A stretch of 64,000 nucleotides of DNA from Ferriphaselus sp. R-1 (GTDB taxonomy: Bacteria; Pseudomonadota; Gammaproteobacteria; Burkholderiales; Gallionellaceae). This document shows, in pieces, positions 40,714 to 49,422 of this stretch; position 1 is the first letter of the stretch, and each line of letters begins with the position of its first letter. Below the pieces are notes generated by a model. It was given only the letters and a program-made list of their open reading frames with translations, was not told where the DNA came from and did no database searches. The translations under genes and the position numbers were made by a program. The stretch lies in the NCBI RefSeq assembly GCF_000746095.1, contig NZ_JQKP01000001.1, positions 248,001 to 312,000 of the forward strand. Direction: 5' to 3'.

Positions 40714-41883
40714 ATGAATAAAGTTCGATTGAGTTGTCTGGTGCTGGGCTTGCTGGCTCTGGCGGGTTGCGGCAAGAAAGAGGAAGAGAAGAAGGCGGGG
40801 CCTGCGGGAACGCCGGTGTCCGTGGTTCAGGCCGAGCAGCGCACGGTGGAGCAGATCGAGGAGTCGGTCGGCACGCTGGATAGTCCCGCCGACCCGGTGA
40901 TCGCCGCCGAGGTGGCGGGCAAGGTGCTGTCGCTCAAGGTGATGGAAGGGGCGGAGATCAAGGCCGGGCAGGTGCTGGCCGAGATGGATGCGCAGGACAC
41001 CGGCCTGGTGCGCCAGTCGGCGCAGGCCGAGGTGCGGCGCATGGAGGGCGTGAGCGCCAACGAGACCCGGCGGCTGGAGCGTATGAAGAAGTTGCGCGAG
41101 CAGGGCTTCATCTCGCAGGCCGGGCTGGATGATGTGGCCGCGCAAGCGACCTCGGCGCAGAACCAGTTGGCTTCGGCTAAGGCGCAGCTGGCGCTGGCCG
41201 AACGCAACGTTGGCAAGACGCACATCGTTTCTCCGCTGGATGGCAGACTGGAGCGCCAGTTCGTCGTGCCGGGGCAATATCTCAAGGTCGGCGATCCCGC
41301 GTTCCGCGTGGTCTATATGAAGAAGCTGCGCGCGCGGCTGCCGTTCCCCGAGGAGATGGCGGGACGCATCCAGCCGGGCATGGAAGTCCATGTGAGCAGT
41401 CCCGGCGTGGCGGGCGTGCAGAACGGCAAGATCGACGAGGTGCGCCCGATGTCCGGTGCGACCAACCGTTCCTTCGATGCCTTCGCCGTGTTCGACAACC
41501 CTGGCTGGAAGCCGGGTGCGACGGTGACGGGCGCGGTGGTGCTGGGTCGCCATGCGAACGCGGTGGTGGTGCCGGAACTGAGCGTGGTGCTGCGTCCGGC
41601 GGGCAAGGTGGTGTACGTGCTGGCGGGCGACAAGGTCGCGCAGCGCGTGGTGCAGACCGGGGCCAAACAGTCCGATGGCACGCTGGAGATCGTTTCCGGC
41701 CTGAAGGCGGGCGAGACCGTGGTGGTGGATGGCGCAGGTTTCCTCACCGATCAGGCACCGGTGGCGGTGTCGCATCAGGAGCCGGCGGGCAAGCCGGCCA
41801 CTCCGGCGGCGGCCAGTGCGGTCGCCCCGGCGAGTGCTGTCGCTGCGCCGGTCAGCGCTGTTCCGGCAGCCGCCAAGAAATGA
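40714..41883 (+). CDS. RND efflux periplasmic adaptor lipoprotein
   Basis: 389 residues from ATG 40714 (an in-frame TTG lies two codons earlier). The lipobox LAGC places the acylated Cys at residue 19. Membrane-fusion features follow: a biotinyl-lipoyl-like half (EVAGKVLSLKVMEGAEIKAGQVLAEMD), a helical hairpin and the second half (IVSPLDGRLERQFVVPGQYLKVGD). The C-terminus is an Ala/Pro/Val-rich tail. It links the inner-membrane pump encoded next to an outer-membrane channel encoded elsewhere. Substrate unknown. Confidence 0.93.
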   Translation: MNKVRLSCLVLGLLALAGCGKKEEEKKAGPAGTPVSVVQAEQRTVEQIEESVGTLDSPADPVIAAEVAGKVLSLKVMEGAEIKAGQVLAEMDAQDTGLVRQSAQAEVRRMEGVSANETRRLERMKKLREQGFISQAGLDDVAAQATSAQNQLASAKAQLALAERNVGKTHIVSPLDGRLERQFVVPGQYLKVGDPAFRVVYMKKLRARLPFPEEMAGRIQPGMEVHVSSPGVAGVQNGKIDEVRPMSGATNRSFDAFAVFDNPGWKPGATVTGAVVLGRHANAVVVPELSVVLRPAGKVVYVLAGDKVAQRVVQTGAKQSDGTLEIVSGLKAGETVVVDGAGFLTDQAPVAVSHQEPAGKPATPAAASAVAPASAVAAPVSAVPAAAKK

Positions 41884-41890
41884 TGTCATG

Positions 41891-41912
41891 GCTTCCCCGC
41901 TGACGGGGAAGC
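41891..41912 (+). repeat. Hairpin between adaptor and pump genes
   Basis: GCTTCCCCG / CGGGGAAGC, perfect 9-bp arms with a CTGA loop and no U-tract. It may be an mRNA stability or processing element between the two efflux genes. Confidence 0.6.
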
Positions 41913-41937
41913 GTAGCTCCAACCACGGAATCGCCCC

Positions 41938-44900
41938 ATGAATCTGCCAGAGTTATCCATCAAGCGTCACGTCTTCGCCTTCATGCTCAGCGGTGTGCTG
42001 ATGCTGGTTGGCCTGATCGGCTACCAGCGCGTCGGCGTGGACCAGTTCCCCTACATCGAATTCCCCATCATCTCGGTGAGCACCAGCATCAAGGGCGCGA
42101 ACCCGGACAACGTGGACATGAGCGTGACCAACGTGATCGAGTCGGCGGTGAACAGCGTGCCGGGCATCGAACACATCATGTCCACCTCGTCGCCGGGCAT
42201 GTCCATCGTGGCCATCACCTTCAGTCTGGAAAAGAACGCCGACATCGCGTTCAACGAGGTGCAGGTCAAGATCAACCAGGCCTTGCGCCGCCTGCCCAGC
42301 GGCACCGATCCGCCCGTGGTCGCCAAGATGGACACCGGCTCCAGCCCCATCATGTGGCTGGCCTTGCAGGGCGACCGTACCCAGCAGCAGCTCAACCAGT
42401 ATGCGGCGAACGTCATCAAGAAGAAGCTGGAGACCATCAACGGCGTGGGCGAAGTTCGCCTGGGCGGTCGCCGCGACCGCACCATCCGCGTCAACCTCAA
42501 TCCGGCGGCGCTGGCGGCGCGCAACCTGACCACGCAAGACCTGATGAACGCGTTCAACCGCGAGCATCTGCAATTGCCCGGCGGCTTCCTGGTAGGTGAG
42601 CAGCGCGAGTTCCTGCTCAAGCTGGACATGGAGTTCCACCATATCGAAGATCTGGGCAAGTTGGTGGTGGCGTACCGCGACGGTTCGGCCATCCGCCTGT
42701 CCGATGTGGCGGTGATCGAGGACGGGCTGGCGGATAACCGCCAGTTGGCGCGTTTCAACGCCTCGCCCGCCGTGGGTGTGGGCATCGTCAAGGTGTCCGG
42801 AGCCAACACCGTAGCCATCGCCGACGAGGTGAAGCGCCGTCTGGAGAAGGAGATCGTGCCGTCCCTGCCGCCCGGCATGACGCTCAAGGTCGCCACCAAC
42901 GATGCCGCCTACATCATGGAGATGATAGGCGCGCTGAAAGAGCACCTGATCGAAGGCACCCTGCTGGCGGCGCTGGTGGTGTGGCTGTTCCTGCGCAGCG
43001 TGCGCTCGACCCTCATCATCTCGGTCGCCATCCCGGTGTCGCTGCTGGGCGCGATCGCCGTGATCTACTTCTCCGGCTATACGCTGAACTCGATGACCAT
43101 GCTGGCGCTGCTGCTGCTCATCGGGGTAGTGGTGGACGATGCCATCGTGGTGCTGGAGAACATCTTCCGCCACCGCGAGGAGATCGACGACGACCCGGTG
43201 AACGCGGCCATCAACGGCAGCCGCGAAGTGGTGTTCGCGGTGATCGCGGCGACGCTGTCGCTGGTGTCCATCTTCGCGCCGGTGATCTTCATGTCCGGCA
43301 TCATCGGCATGTTCTTCAAGTCGTTCGCGGTAGTGGTGACCTTCGGCGTGCTGGTGTCGCTGTTCGTTTCGCTCACGCTCACGCCCATGTTGTGCTCGCG
43401 CTACCTCAAGGTGCAAAAGCAGCACGGCGCGCTCTATTACAAGCTGGATGCGGCGTTCCACAAGCTGGACGCGTTCTATCGCAAATTGCTGGTCTGGGCG
43501 TTGCAGCATCGCTGGAAGGTGGTCGGCTTCACCGTGGCGGCGGTGTTCTCCAGCGGCTTTTTCTTCGCCAACGTGGGCAAGGCGTTCTCGCCGGACGAGG
43601 ACCAGGGGCGCTTCATGGTGTTCACCAAGGCACCGCTGGGCTCGTCCATCGAATACACCAGCAGTAAGCTGGCCGAGGTCGAGCGCGTTTTGGCCAGCCA
43701 CCCCGAGGTGTTGAGCAACTTCTCCGGTATCGGCATCGGGCAGGCTGGGCAGGTCAACCAGGCCTTCTCCTACGTGCGCATGACACCGCGCCACGAACGC
43801 AAGGTGCGCCAGCAGGAACTGCTGGCCCAGTTGCGCAAGGAGCTGGCCGCCATTCCCGGCATCCGCGCCTTCCCTGCGCCGGTGTCGATGATGCAGGGGC
43901 AGCGCGGCGATCCCTTGCAGTTCGTGGTGACCGGGCCCAATCTGGGCGAGGTAGCGCGGCTGTCCGGCGAGTTGCAGCGCAAGCTGAACAAGGAAGTGCC
44001 GGGGCTGGGCCGGGTCGATACCGATCTGCAACTCGATCTGCCGCAACTCTCCTTGCAGTTGGACCGTGCCAAGGCTGCCGTGCTGGGCTTGTCGGCGCAG
44101 GATGTGGCGCTGGCGCTGAACGTGATGACCGGCGGCGTGAACGTGGCCGCGTACAGCGATGAGCCGGGGGACGGCGAGCGTTACGACGTGCGTCTGAAGG
44201 CGGCGGAAGGGGCGCTGGCCAAGCCGGACGATCTGAAGCGCATCTTCCTGCGCGCCCGCGACGGCAGCATGGTGCGCATGGATAGCGTGGCCAGTTTCGA
44301 GCAGGAGCTGGGGCCAGCGGTAGTGGGGCGTTACGACCTCAAGTATTCCGGCATCTTCTACGCCACGCCGACCATGCCGCTGGGCGAAGCGGCGAACAAG
44401 GTGAAGGAGATCGGTGGCGCGATGATGCCAGCCGGTTATCAGGTCAAGCTGATTGGTCAGGCGGAGGAGTTCGGCAAGACCATGGGTTACATGATCTTCG
44501 CCTTCTCGCTGGCCATCGTGCTGCTGTACATGGTGTTGGCCAGCCAGTTCAACTCCTTCGTGCAGCCCTTCATCATCATGGTGGCGCAGCCGCTGGCCAT
44601 CATCGGTGGCGTGCTGTCGTTGTGGCTGTTCGGCCATACCTTGAACATCTATTCGATGATCGGCCTAGTATTGCTGATTGGTCTGGTGGCGAAGAACTCC
44701 ATCCTGCTGATCGACCTGACCAACCAGCGCCGTGCCGAGGGCATGGCCATTGACGATGCACTGCGCGATGCCTGCCCGATCCGTCTGCGTCCGGTGCTGA
44801 TGACTTCGTTCACTATCATCCTGGCACTGTTCCCGGCGGCGCTGGGCCTGGGGGCGGGGGCGGAGACCAACGGCCCGCTGGCCGTGGCGGTGATCGGCGG

Positions 44901-45021
44901 CATGATCTCGTCCACCCTGTTGACGCTGGTGGTGGTGCCCTCGGTGTACTCGCTGGTGGAATGCGCGATTGCACGTCGTCGTGCAAAACGACTGGCGCAG
45001 GGGGCTGCAACCGTTGCTTGA
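41938..45021 (+). CDS. RND efflux pump permease (HAE-1/AcrB-like)
   Basis: 1027 residues, normal for hydrophobe/amphiphile efflux pumps. Twelve membrane helices are expected in two halves. The proton-relay Asp pair is in TM4 (LLLIGVVVDDAIVVLENIFRHREE), and the second half shows SMIGLVLLIGLVAKNSILLIDL. A long periplasmic porter domain sits in each half. No outer-membrane channel gene is adjacent. Substrate range cannot be read from sequence. Confidence 0.95.
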   Translation: MNLPELSIKRHVFAFMLSGVLMLVGLIGYQRVGVDQFPYIEFPIISVSTSIKGANPDNVDMSVTNVIESAVNSVPGIEHIMSTSSPGMSIVAITFSLEKNADIAFNEVQVKINQALRRLPSGTDPPVVAKMDTGSSPIMWLALQGDRTQQQLNQYAANVIKKKLETINGVGEVRLGGRRDRTIRVNLNPAALAARNLTTQDLMNAFNREHLQLPGGFLVGEQREFLLKLDMEFHHIEDLGKLVVAYRDGSAIRLSDVAVIEDGLADNRQLARFNASPAVGVGIVKVSGANTVAIADEVKRRLEKEIVPSLPPGMTLKVATNDAAYIMEMIGALKEHLIEGTLLAALVVWLFLRSVRSTLIISVAIPVSLLGAIAVIYFSGYTLNSMTMLALLLLIGVVVDDAIVVLENIFRHREEIDDDPVNAAINGSREVVFAVIAATLSLVSIFAPVIFMSGIIGMFFKSFAVVVTFGVLVSLFVSLTLTPMLCSRYLKVQKQHGALYYKLDAAFHKLDAFYRKLLVWALQHRWKVVGFTVAAVFSSGFFFANVGKAFSPDEDQGRFMVFTKAPLGSSIEYTSSKLAEVERVLASHPEVLSNFSGIGIGQAGQVNQAFSYVRMTPRHERKVRQQELLAQLRKELAAIPGIRAFPAPVSMMQGQRGDPLQFVVTGPNLGEVARLSGELQRKLNKEVPGLGRVDTDLQLDLPQLSLQLDRAKAAVLGLSAQDVALALNVMTGGVNVAAYSDEPGDGERYDVRLKAAEGALAKPDDLKRIFLRARDGSMVRMDSVASFEQELGPAVVGRYDLKYSGIFYATPTMPLGEAANKVKEIGGAMMPAGYQVKLIGQAEEFGKTMGYMIFAFSLAIVLLYMVLASQFNSFVQPFIIMVAQPLAIIGGVLSLWLFGHTLNIYSMIGLVLLIGLVAKNSILLIDLTNQRRAEGMAIDDALRDACPIRLRPVLMTSFTIILALFPAALGLGAGAETNGPLAVAVIGGMISSTLLTLVVVPSVYSLVECAIARRRAKRLAQGAATVA

Positions 45022-45060
45022 TTTGTTATGATAGCCACCTCATTCAAGGCGTAGTACAGC

Positions 45061-46272
45061 ATGCTGAAGAAGATCAAGGTTCCCGATGTGCGCCTGGGCA
45101 TGTATCTCCAGGAAATCTGCGCCAGCTGGATGGATCATCCGTTCTGGCGCAAGTCGTTTCTGCTTGAAGAGCCAGCGGACCTAAAGATTCTGCAGACCTG
45201 CGGTGTCACCTATGTCTGGATCGATACCAGCAGGGGGCTCGATGTCGGGGCGGATGCCGAGGTGACCTTGGAGGAAGACGAGGTTCTCAAGGTAGAAGAG
45301 GAGATGCTTGAGATCGCCCGAGAGTCGGATGTCGGGGCGGCCCGCGTCAGTCTGCATGAAGAGGTGGACCGTGCCCGCAAGATCCACGCCCGTGCGCGTA
45401 GCGCAGTCGTTTCCATGTTCGGGGAGGCGCGCTTGGGGCGTGCGGTGGATGTTGCCGGGGCTAGCGCACTGGTGGAGGAGATCGACCGGTCCATCTCCCG
45501 CAACGCCGGGGCTTTGCTAAGTCTGGCACGGCTCAAGACCAAGGATGACTACACCTATCTGCACTCGGTGGCGGTGTGTGCGCTGATGGTGGCGCTCGGG
45601 CGGCAGCTAGGCCTGAAAGATGCCAGTTTGCGTAATGTGGGCATGGCCGGGCTGCTGCACGATGTCGGCAAGATGCTGATCCCGGAGGAAGTGCTCAACA
45701 AGCCGGGCCGCTTGACCGACGATGAGTTCGAGATGGTCAAGCAACATCCGGTCAAGGGTTGGCAGCTGTTGCAGGCCTCGCAGAACGTCTGCGATACCGC
45801 TCTGGAGGTGTGTCTGCATCACCATGAGAAAGTGGATGGCTCCGGCTATCCGCATCGTTTGTCAGGCGAGGCGCTGACCCTGGTGTCGCGCATGGGGGCA
45901 GTCTGCGATGTGTATGACGCGCTGACCTCAAACCGTTGCTACAAAAGCGGCTGGGAGCCGGGCGAGGCGCTGCGCAAGATGGCGGAGTGGCGCGGACATT
46001 TCGATGAGGCGGTGTTCCATGCCTTCGTGAAGACCGTGGGCATCTATCCGACGAACACCGTGGTGAAACTCAAATCCGGGCGCTTGGCCGTGGTGCTGGA
46101 ACAGTCGGAAAAGAGTTTGCTCAAGCCGGTGGTTCAGGTGTTCTTCTCGACCAACTCGAATGTCCATCTGCCTCCGGAGCGTGTCGACCTGGCGAAATCG
46201 GCTGACAGTATCGCGGGCATGGAAGACAGCGCAAAGTGGGCGGCTGAGATCAGGAAACTGACCGGGATCTAG
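45061..46272 (+). CDS. HD-GYP domain cyclic-di-GMP phosphodiesterase with N-terminal DUF3391
   Basis: 403 residues. The DUF3391 domain is seen at the N-terminus (VPDVRLGMYLQEICASWMDHPFWRKSFLL). The HD-GYP domain has His200-Asp201 (LLHDVGK) and Gly262-Tyr263-Pro264 (HHEKVDGSGYP) with the intervening metal ligands. Such proteins hydrolyse c-di-GMP and so affect motility and biofilm. It follows the efflux pump by 39 bases and convergently abuts exbD. Confidence 0.93.
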   Translation: MLKKIKVPDVRLGMYLQEICASWMDHPFWRKSFLLEEPADLKILQTCGVTYVWIDTSRGLDVGADAEVTLEEDEVLKVEEEMLEIARESDVGAARVSLHEEVDRARKIHARARSAVVSMFGEARLGRAVDVAGASALVEEIDRSISRNAGALLSLARLKTKDDYTYLHSVAVCALMVALGRQLGLKDASLRNVGMAGLLHDVGKMLIPEEVLNKPGRLTDDEFEMVKQHPVKGWQLLQASQNVCDTALEVCLHHHEKVDGSGYPHRLSGEALTLVSRMGAVCDVYDALTSNRCYKSGWEPGEALRKMAEWRGHFDEAVFHAFVKTVGIYPTNTVVKLKSGRLAVVLEQSEKSLLKPVVQVFFSTNSNVHLPPERVDLAKSADSIAGMEDSAKWAAEIRKLTGI

Positions 46273-46688
46273 GGTTGCGTCGGGTCGGTCACAAAGCCTA
46301 TCCGCACCATGCCTGCCTTGGCGGCTTCCGACATCACCTTGGCGACCAATTCGTAGTGGGCGTAGCGGTCGGCGCGCAGATGTAGTTCCGGTTGTGGCTG
46401 CTTGCGTGCTGCGCTGGCGAAGCGTTGCTGCAAAGCCGATTCTTCTACCTTTTCTCCATTCCAGAACAGACTGCCGTCTGCGCGGATGCCGAATTCGATA
46501 TGCTCCGGCTGGGTGAGGTTGACCGCACTGGAGGCTTTGGGCAGGTCGATCTTTACCGCGTTGGTGAGCAGGGGCGCGGTGATGATGAACACCACCAGCA
46601 GCACCAGCATCACATCCACCAGCGGCACGACGTTGATCTCGGCCATGGGGCCTTGATGCCGCTTTGAATCAAAACTTCCGAAGGCCAT
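46269..46688 (-). CDS. exbD: Biopolymer transport protein ExbD/TolR
   Basis: 139 residues. One N-terminal membrane helix with the functional Asp (MAEINVVPLVDVMLVLLVVFIITAPLL) and a periplasmic domain. With ExbB it forms the proton-driven motor energising TonB. It ends overlapping the stop of the convergent HD-GYP gene by 4 bases. Order tonB-exbB-exbD supports Exb rather than Tol assignment. Confidence 0.9.
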   Translation of the reverse strand: MAFGSFDSKRHQGPMAEINVVPLVDVMLVLLVVFIITAPLLTNAVKIDLPKASSAVNLTQPEHIEFGIRADGSLFWNGEKVEESALQQRFASAARKQPQPELHLRADRYAHYELVAKVMSEAAKAGMVRIGFVTDPTQP

Positions 46689-46703
46689 GAGTTGCTCCTG
46701 ACA

Positions 46704-47384
46704 CTAGGCGTGTTTGTCGCCGAGCGTGATCAAGGCGTACACATCGTGGGCGAAATTATCCAGCTTGGCCAGCCAGAGCCGGTTGCGACGGGTGAACGAG
46801 TTGTAGGCCAGCACCGCCGGGATCGCCACGGCCAGGCCGACCGCCGTCATGATGAGCGCCTCGCCCACCGGCCCGGCGACCTTGTCCAGCGTACCCTGGC
46901 CGCTCATGCCGATCTGTACCAGCGCGTGGTAGATGCCCCAAACCGTGCCGAACAGGCCGACGAAGGGCGCGGCGGAACCCGCCGAGGCAAGCACTGTCAG
47001 GCCGTATTCCACCTTGGCGGACTCCTGGTCTATGCAATTGCGCAGCACTCGCGTCAGATATTCCGACATGCCGCCCGCCGCCGAGAGCTTTTGCACGCCA
47101 CTCTGGTTTTCTGCGCTGACCAGCAAAGCCTGCCGAGCCAGTTCGGCAAAGGCGTTATCGGTGGGCGCCGCGCCCAGCGAGGTTTGCATCGCCTGCAAGG
47201 ACGGCGATTCCCAGAAGCGCTTGAGGAAAGCCTCCGCGCGTAGTCGCTCAGTGCGGTTGGCCAGCGCCTTGCTGACGATCAGATACCAGCTCGCTACGGA
47301 CAGCAGCAGTAGCAGGCCGAGCACGATTTTGCCCAAGGCATCGGATTGCGCGAGGAAATGGGCGAAGCCCAGACTCTGTTCCAT
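46704..47384 (-). CDS. exbB: Biopolymer transport protein ExbB (MotA/TolQ/ExbB family)
   Basis: 226 residues from ATG 47384 (MEQSLGFAHFLAQSDALGKI). Three membrane helices: near residues 20-40, and the conserved pair LASAGSAAPFVGLFGTVWGIYHALVQI and EALIMTAVGLAVAIPAVLAYN. It forms the pentameric ring around ExbD. Its start overlaps the tonB stop by 1 base (TAATG). Confidence 0.92.
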   Translation of the reverse strand: MEQSLGFAHFLAQSDALGKIVLGLLLLLSVASWYLIVSKALANRTERLRAEAFLKRFWESPSLQAMQTSLGAAPTDNAFAELARQALLVSAENQSGVQKLSAAGGMSEYLTRVLRNCIDQESAKVEYGLTVLASAGSAAPFVGLFGTVWGIYHALVQIGMSGQGTLDKVAGPVGEALIMTAVGLAVAIPAVLAYNSFTRRNRLWLAKLDNFAHDVYALITLGDKHA

Positions 47385-48013
47385 TATCTTACTTCCAGTA
47401 CAAAAACAAAGGGTTGGAGTGCCGTTGCGAGGACGGCGACCCCATCGCGGAGGGTCGGCTTGCAACGCCAGCCTTTCACCGCGTTCACGGCGGCCTCGTC
47501 CAGGCGACGATAGCCGGACGCGGTACGGACTTGCACCTTGGCGACGCGACCTTCCGTGTTCAACTCGACCAGCAACACCACGCGCCCTTGCTCATTCATG
47601 CGCATGGAAAGGGCGGGGTAGCTGGGCGGACTGCGTTCCGGGCAACTCACCGACAACTCGCCACTCAACATCACCGGCTGTGGCGGCAAGGGCGGTGCTT
47701 CGATGGCTACCGGAGCGGGTGGCGGAGGCGGCGCGACCGGCTCATCGGCCAAGACCACGGGCGCTTGTGCGACGAGCTGCTGCGGCTTGGGTGGCTCGAT
47801 CGGGCGCGGCTTAGGCTGTGGTTTCGGTGGTTCTGGCTGCGGTTGCTCTGGAGCCGGTGGATTGATGAGGTTGACCATCAGCGTTGCCGCCGCATCCGGT
47901 GTCGGCAGGATGCGGTAGCTCCAAAGCACGAACAGCGCCGCACCATGCAGCACGATTACCAAGGTCAATCCGAACCACTGTTCTGGAGTCAATTTGCGCA
48001 GCGCGTCGAACAT
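47384..48013 (-). CDS. tonB: TonB energy-transducing protein
   Basis: 209 residues. An N-terminal membrane anchor (WFGLTLVIVLHGAALFVLWSY, with the conserved SH-type His) is followed by a Pro/Lys/Glu-rich periplasm-spanning stretch (about residues 50-110). The C-terminal TonB domain contains SYPALSMRMNEQGRVVLLVELN and SGYRRLDEAAVNAVKGW. It energises TonB-dependent outer-membrane receptors, for example for iron. First gene of the tonB-exbB-exbD operon. Confidence 0.93.
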   Translation of the reverse strand: MFDALRKLTPEQWFGLTLVIVLHGAALFVLWSYRILPTPDAAATLMVNLINPPAPEQPQPEPPKPQPKPRPIEPPKPQQLVAQAPVVLADEPVAPPPPPAPVAIEAPPLPPQPVMLSGELSVSCPERSPPSYPALSMRMNEQGRVVLLVELNTEGRVAKVQVRTASGYRRLDEAAVNAVKGWRCKPTLRDGVAVLATALQPFVFVLEVR

Positions 48014-48182
48014 TCAATCTTTACAGGTAGAGCAAGTCGATTCGAAACTTGGCGTTGTAGCCTTTGTTCATTTGGCGAGCCTTGCTTTTGCTCGCCGTGC
48101 CGTAACAGTAGCAGTTTGCACCATGCCTGCAAACATATCGTTCAGGAATTGCACGGCGATAGACGGTGGGATGGCGAGGCGC

Positions 48183-48695
48183 TCAGTTGTGTTTGGTGCT
48201 GTCGCGTGCCAGTTTGCGTTGCAAGGTTCGCCGATGCATTTTTAGCGCACGGGCGGTTTCGCTGATGTTGCCGTGATGCTCGGTCAGTTTTTGGTGCAGG
48301 AACTCTGTCTCGTTGCCTGGTTGGGTTGGGAAGGAGAGCGCGGCTCCAGAAAGGGCGGCTGCGATCGCGTCTGCCGTGGCAGATTTGTCGAGGAAGTGGA
48401 TTGACGCTGAGGGCTGGGCGCTGTGTGGCGGGGTGCTGCAAAGGACAACGACTTGAGCCATGGGCTTGATGCGATGCAACATATCGGCCAGCACTATGCC
48501 GCTGGCGCCCGGCAGCTTCAGGTTGAATATGCCGAAATCGGGGCGTAGCTCCATGATCAGCGGTAGCGCATCCTCAGCGCTGTCGGCATGGTGTACGCGA
48601 TAACCTAATGGTTGCAGTTCCTGCATCAGGGTGCGCGATGCTGCCATGTTGCTATCTACCAGCAACACAGTTCTTTCGGCGGAGCTCAGCGTCAT
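48183..48695 (-). CDS. RegA/ActR-like regulator with degenerate receiver and Fis-type HTH
   Basis: 170 residues. The receiver fold is recognisable (VLLVDSNMAASRTL to HFLDKSATADAI), but the phospho-acceptor Asp is Asn58 (FGIFNLKLPG) and the acidic pocket is reduced to Asp14-Ser15. Lys104 is kept. The C-terminal Fis-family helix-turn-helix (NISETARALKMHRRTLQRKL, 143-162) is nearly the same as in RegA/PrrA/ActR. It is therefore probably a phosphorylation-independent DNA-binding regulator. No histidine kinase is nearby. It overlaps the upstream unknown gene by 4 bases. Confidence 0.85.
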   Translation of the reverse strand: MTLSSAERTVLLVDSNMAASRTLMQELQPLGYRVHHADSAEDALPLIMELRPDFGIFNLKLPGASGIVLADMLHRIKPMAQVVVLCSTPPHSAQPSASIHFLDKSATADAIAAALSGAALSFPTQPGNETEFLHQKLTEHHGNISETARALKMHRRTLQRKLARDSTKHN

Positions 48696-49210
48696 ATGGC
48701 TAAAGGTTCGTCGGCATCGATGCGGCCCAGCGGTGCGGCCAGTTCGTGGGCATCGTGTAAGGCCAGCAATTGCGTGACGAGCGATGCACCTTGATGCGCG
48801 ATCACTTCCAGATTGGCATAGCGCAGCGGCCAAGGCGTGTCATCGCTGGTGGTCAGCAATGCGTGGAGGAGTTGTTGTTTGCATTCGCTCCAGTCCATGA
48901 TTTGCAGATAGAGTGCGACTGCGTCCCTGTCGGTCTCCCGCACGCCGTGTTGCTTGATCCCGGTCAGTTCAAACACCAGTGCGCCTATTCCTGAAAGGCG
49001 TATGCGGTTTCTATCATGGGGTTGCAGGCTGGCCTTGCGCGCGGCGAGGCAGTAGCTCATGACGGTTTCGCTCAGTGCGATGGATTCCAGAAACTGGTTG
49101 AGGTTGAGGCTGTTCTGGATCTGGGAGCAGGCGTGATGAAACAGCGCCAGTTGTGGGTCGCAGGTGGCAATCGCTGCCACTGAGTGCTTCGACATTTGAC
49201 GGGCCCGCAT
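48692..49210 (-). CDS. Unknown protein cotranscribed with the RegA-like regulator
   Basis: 172 residues (a second Met at residue 6 is a possible start). I do not recognise the family. It is soluble and mainly helical by appearance, with Cys17, Cys28, Cys54 and a later Cys, and segments such as LALFHHACSQIQNSLNLNQFLESIALSETVMSYCLAARKA. It overlaps the regulator gene by 4 bases (ATGA), so the two are translationally coupled. It could be a sensory or inhibitory partner replacing phosphorylation control (inference only). Confidence 0.65.
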   Translation of the reverse strand: MRARQMSKHSVAAIATCDPQLALFHHACSQIQNSLNLNQFLESIALSETVMSYCLAARKASLQPHDRNRIRLSGIGALVFELTGIKQHGVRETDRDAVALYLQIMDWSECKQQLLHALLTTSDDTPWPLRYANLEVIAHQGASLVTQLLALHDAHELAAPLGRIDADEPLAI

Positions 49211-49326
49211 GCATCCTCCGAAAATTGAAGTGCCAGTCAGTGGCGGCAGGGCACTGGGAGGAGACCAAACTGGGCTACCAGCGACTGGGCAGGGCGTAAT
49301 CTACCCAAATCCGGCCAGTGTTGGAA

Positions 49327-49358
49327 TGTGGCATTTTGCCGCGCGACAAAATGCCACA
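49327..49358. promoter_or_regulatory. Perfect palindrome, candidate RegA-type operator
   Basis: TGTGGCATTTTG (49327-49338) and CAAAATGCCACA (49347-49358) form 12-bp arms around CCGCGCGA. Within it, GTGGC-ATTTT-GCCGC and GCGAC-AAAAT-GCCAC resemble the RegA/RegR consensus GCGNC-N5-GNCGC. It lies 117-148 bases upstream of the unknown gene/regulator operon and just past the cytochrome c terminator. Confidence 0.5.
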
Positions 49359-49371
49359 GGGGGGCGCAGGA

Positions 49372-49407
49372 CAACAAAAAAGCCGACTTGCGTCGGCTTT
49401 TTTGTTG
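49372..49407. terminator. Bidirectional intrinsic terminator after the cytochrome c gene
   Basis: Perfect 16-bp arms (CAACAAAAAAGCCGAC / GTCGGCTTTTTTGTTG) with a TTGC loop. It ends the minus-strand cytochrome transcript and insulates the regulator operon. Confidence 0.93.
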
Positions 49408-49422
49408 CAAGTACAACCTGAA

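Noticed and set aside
41953..44637. 894-codon minus-strand open frame antisense to the RND pump
   Set aside because: His/Arg/Gln-rich translation typical of the antisense frame of a GC-rich gene; no family resemblance; the plus-strand pump is unmistakable.
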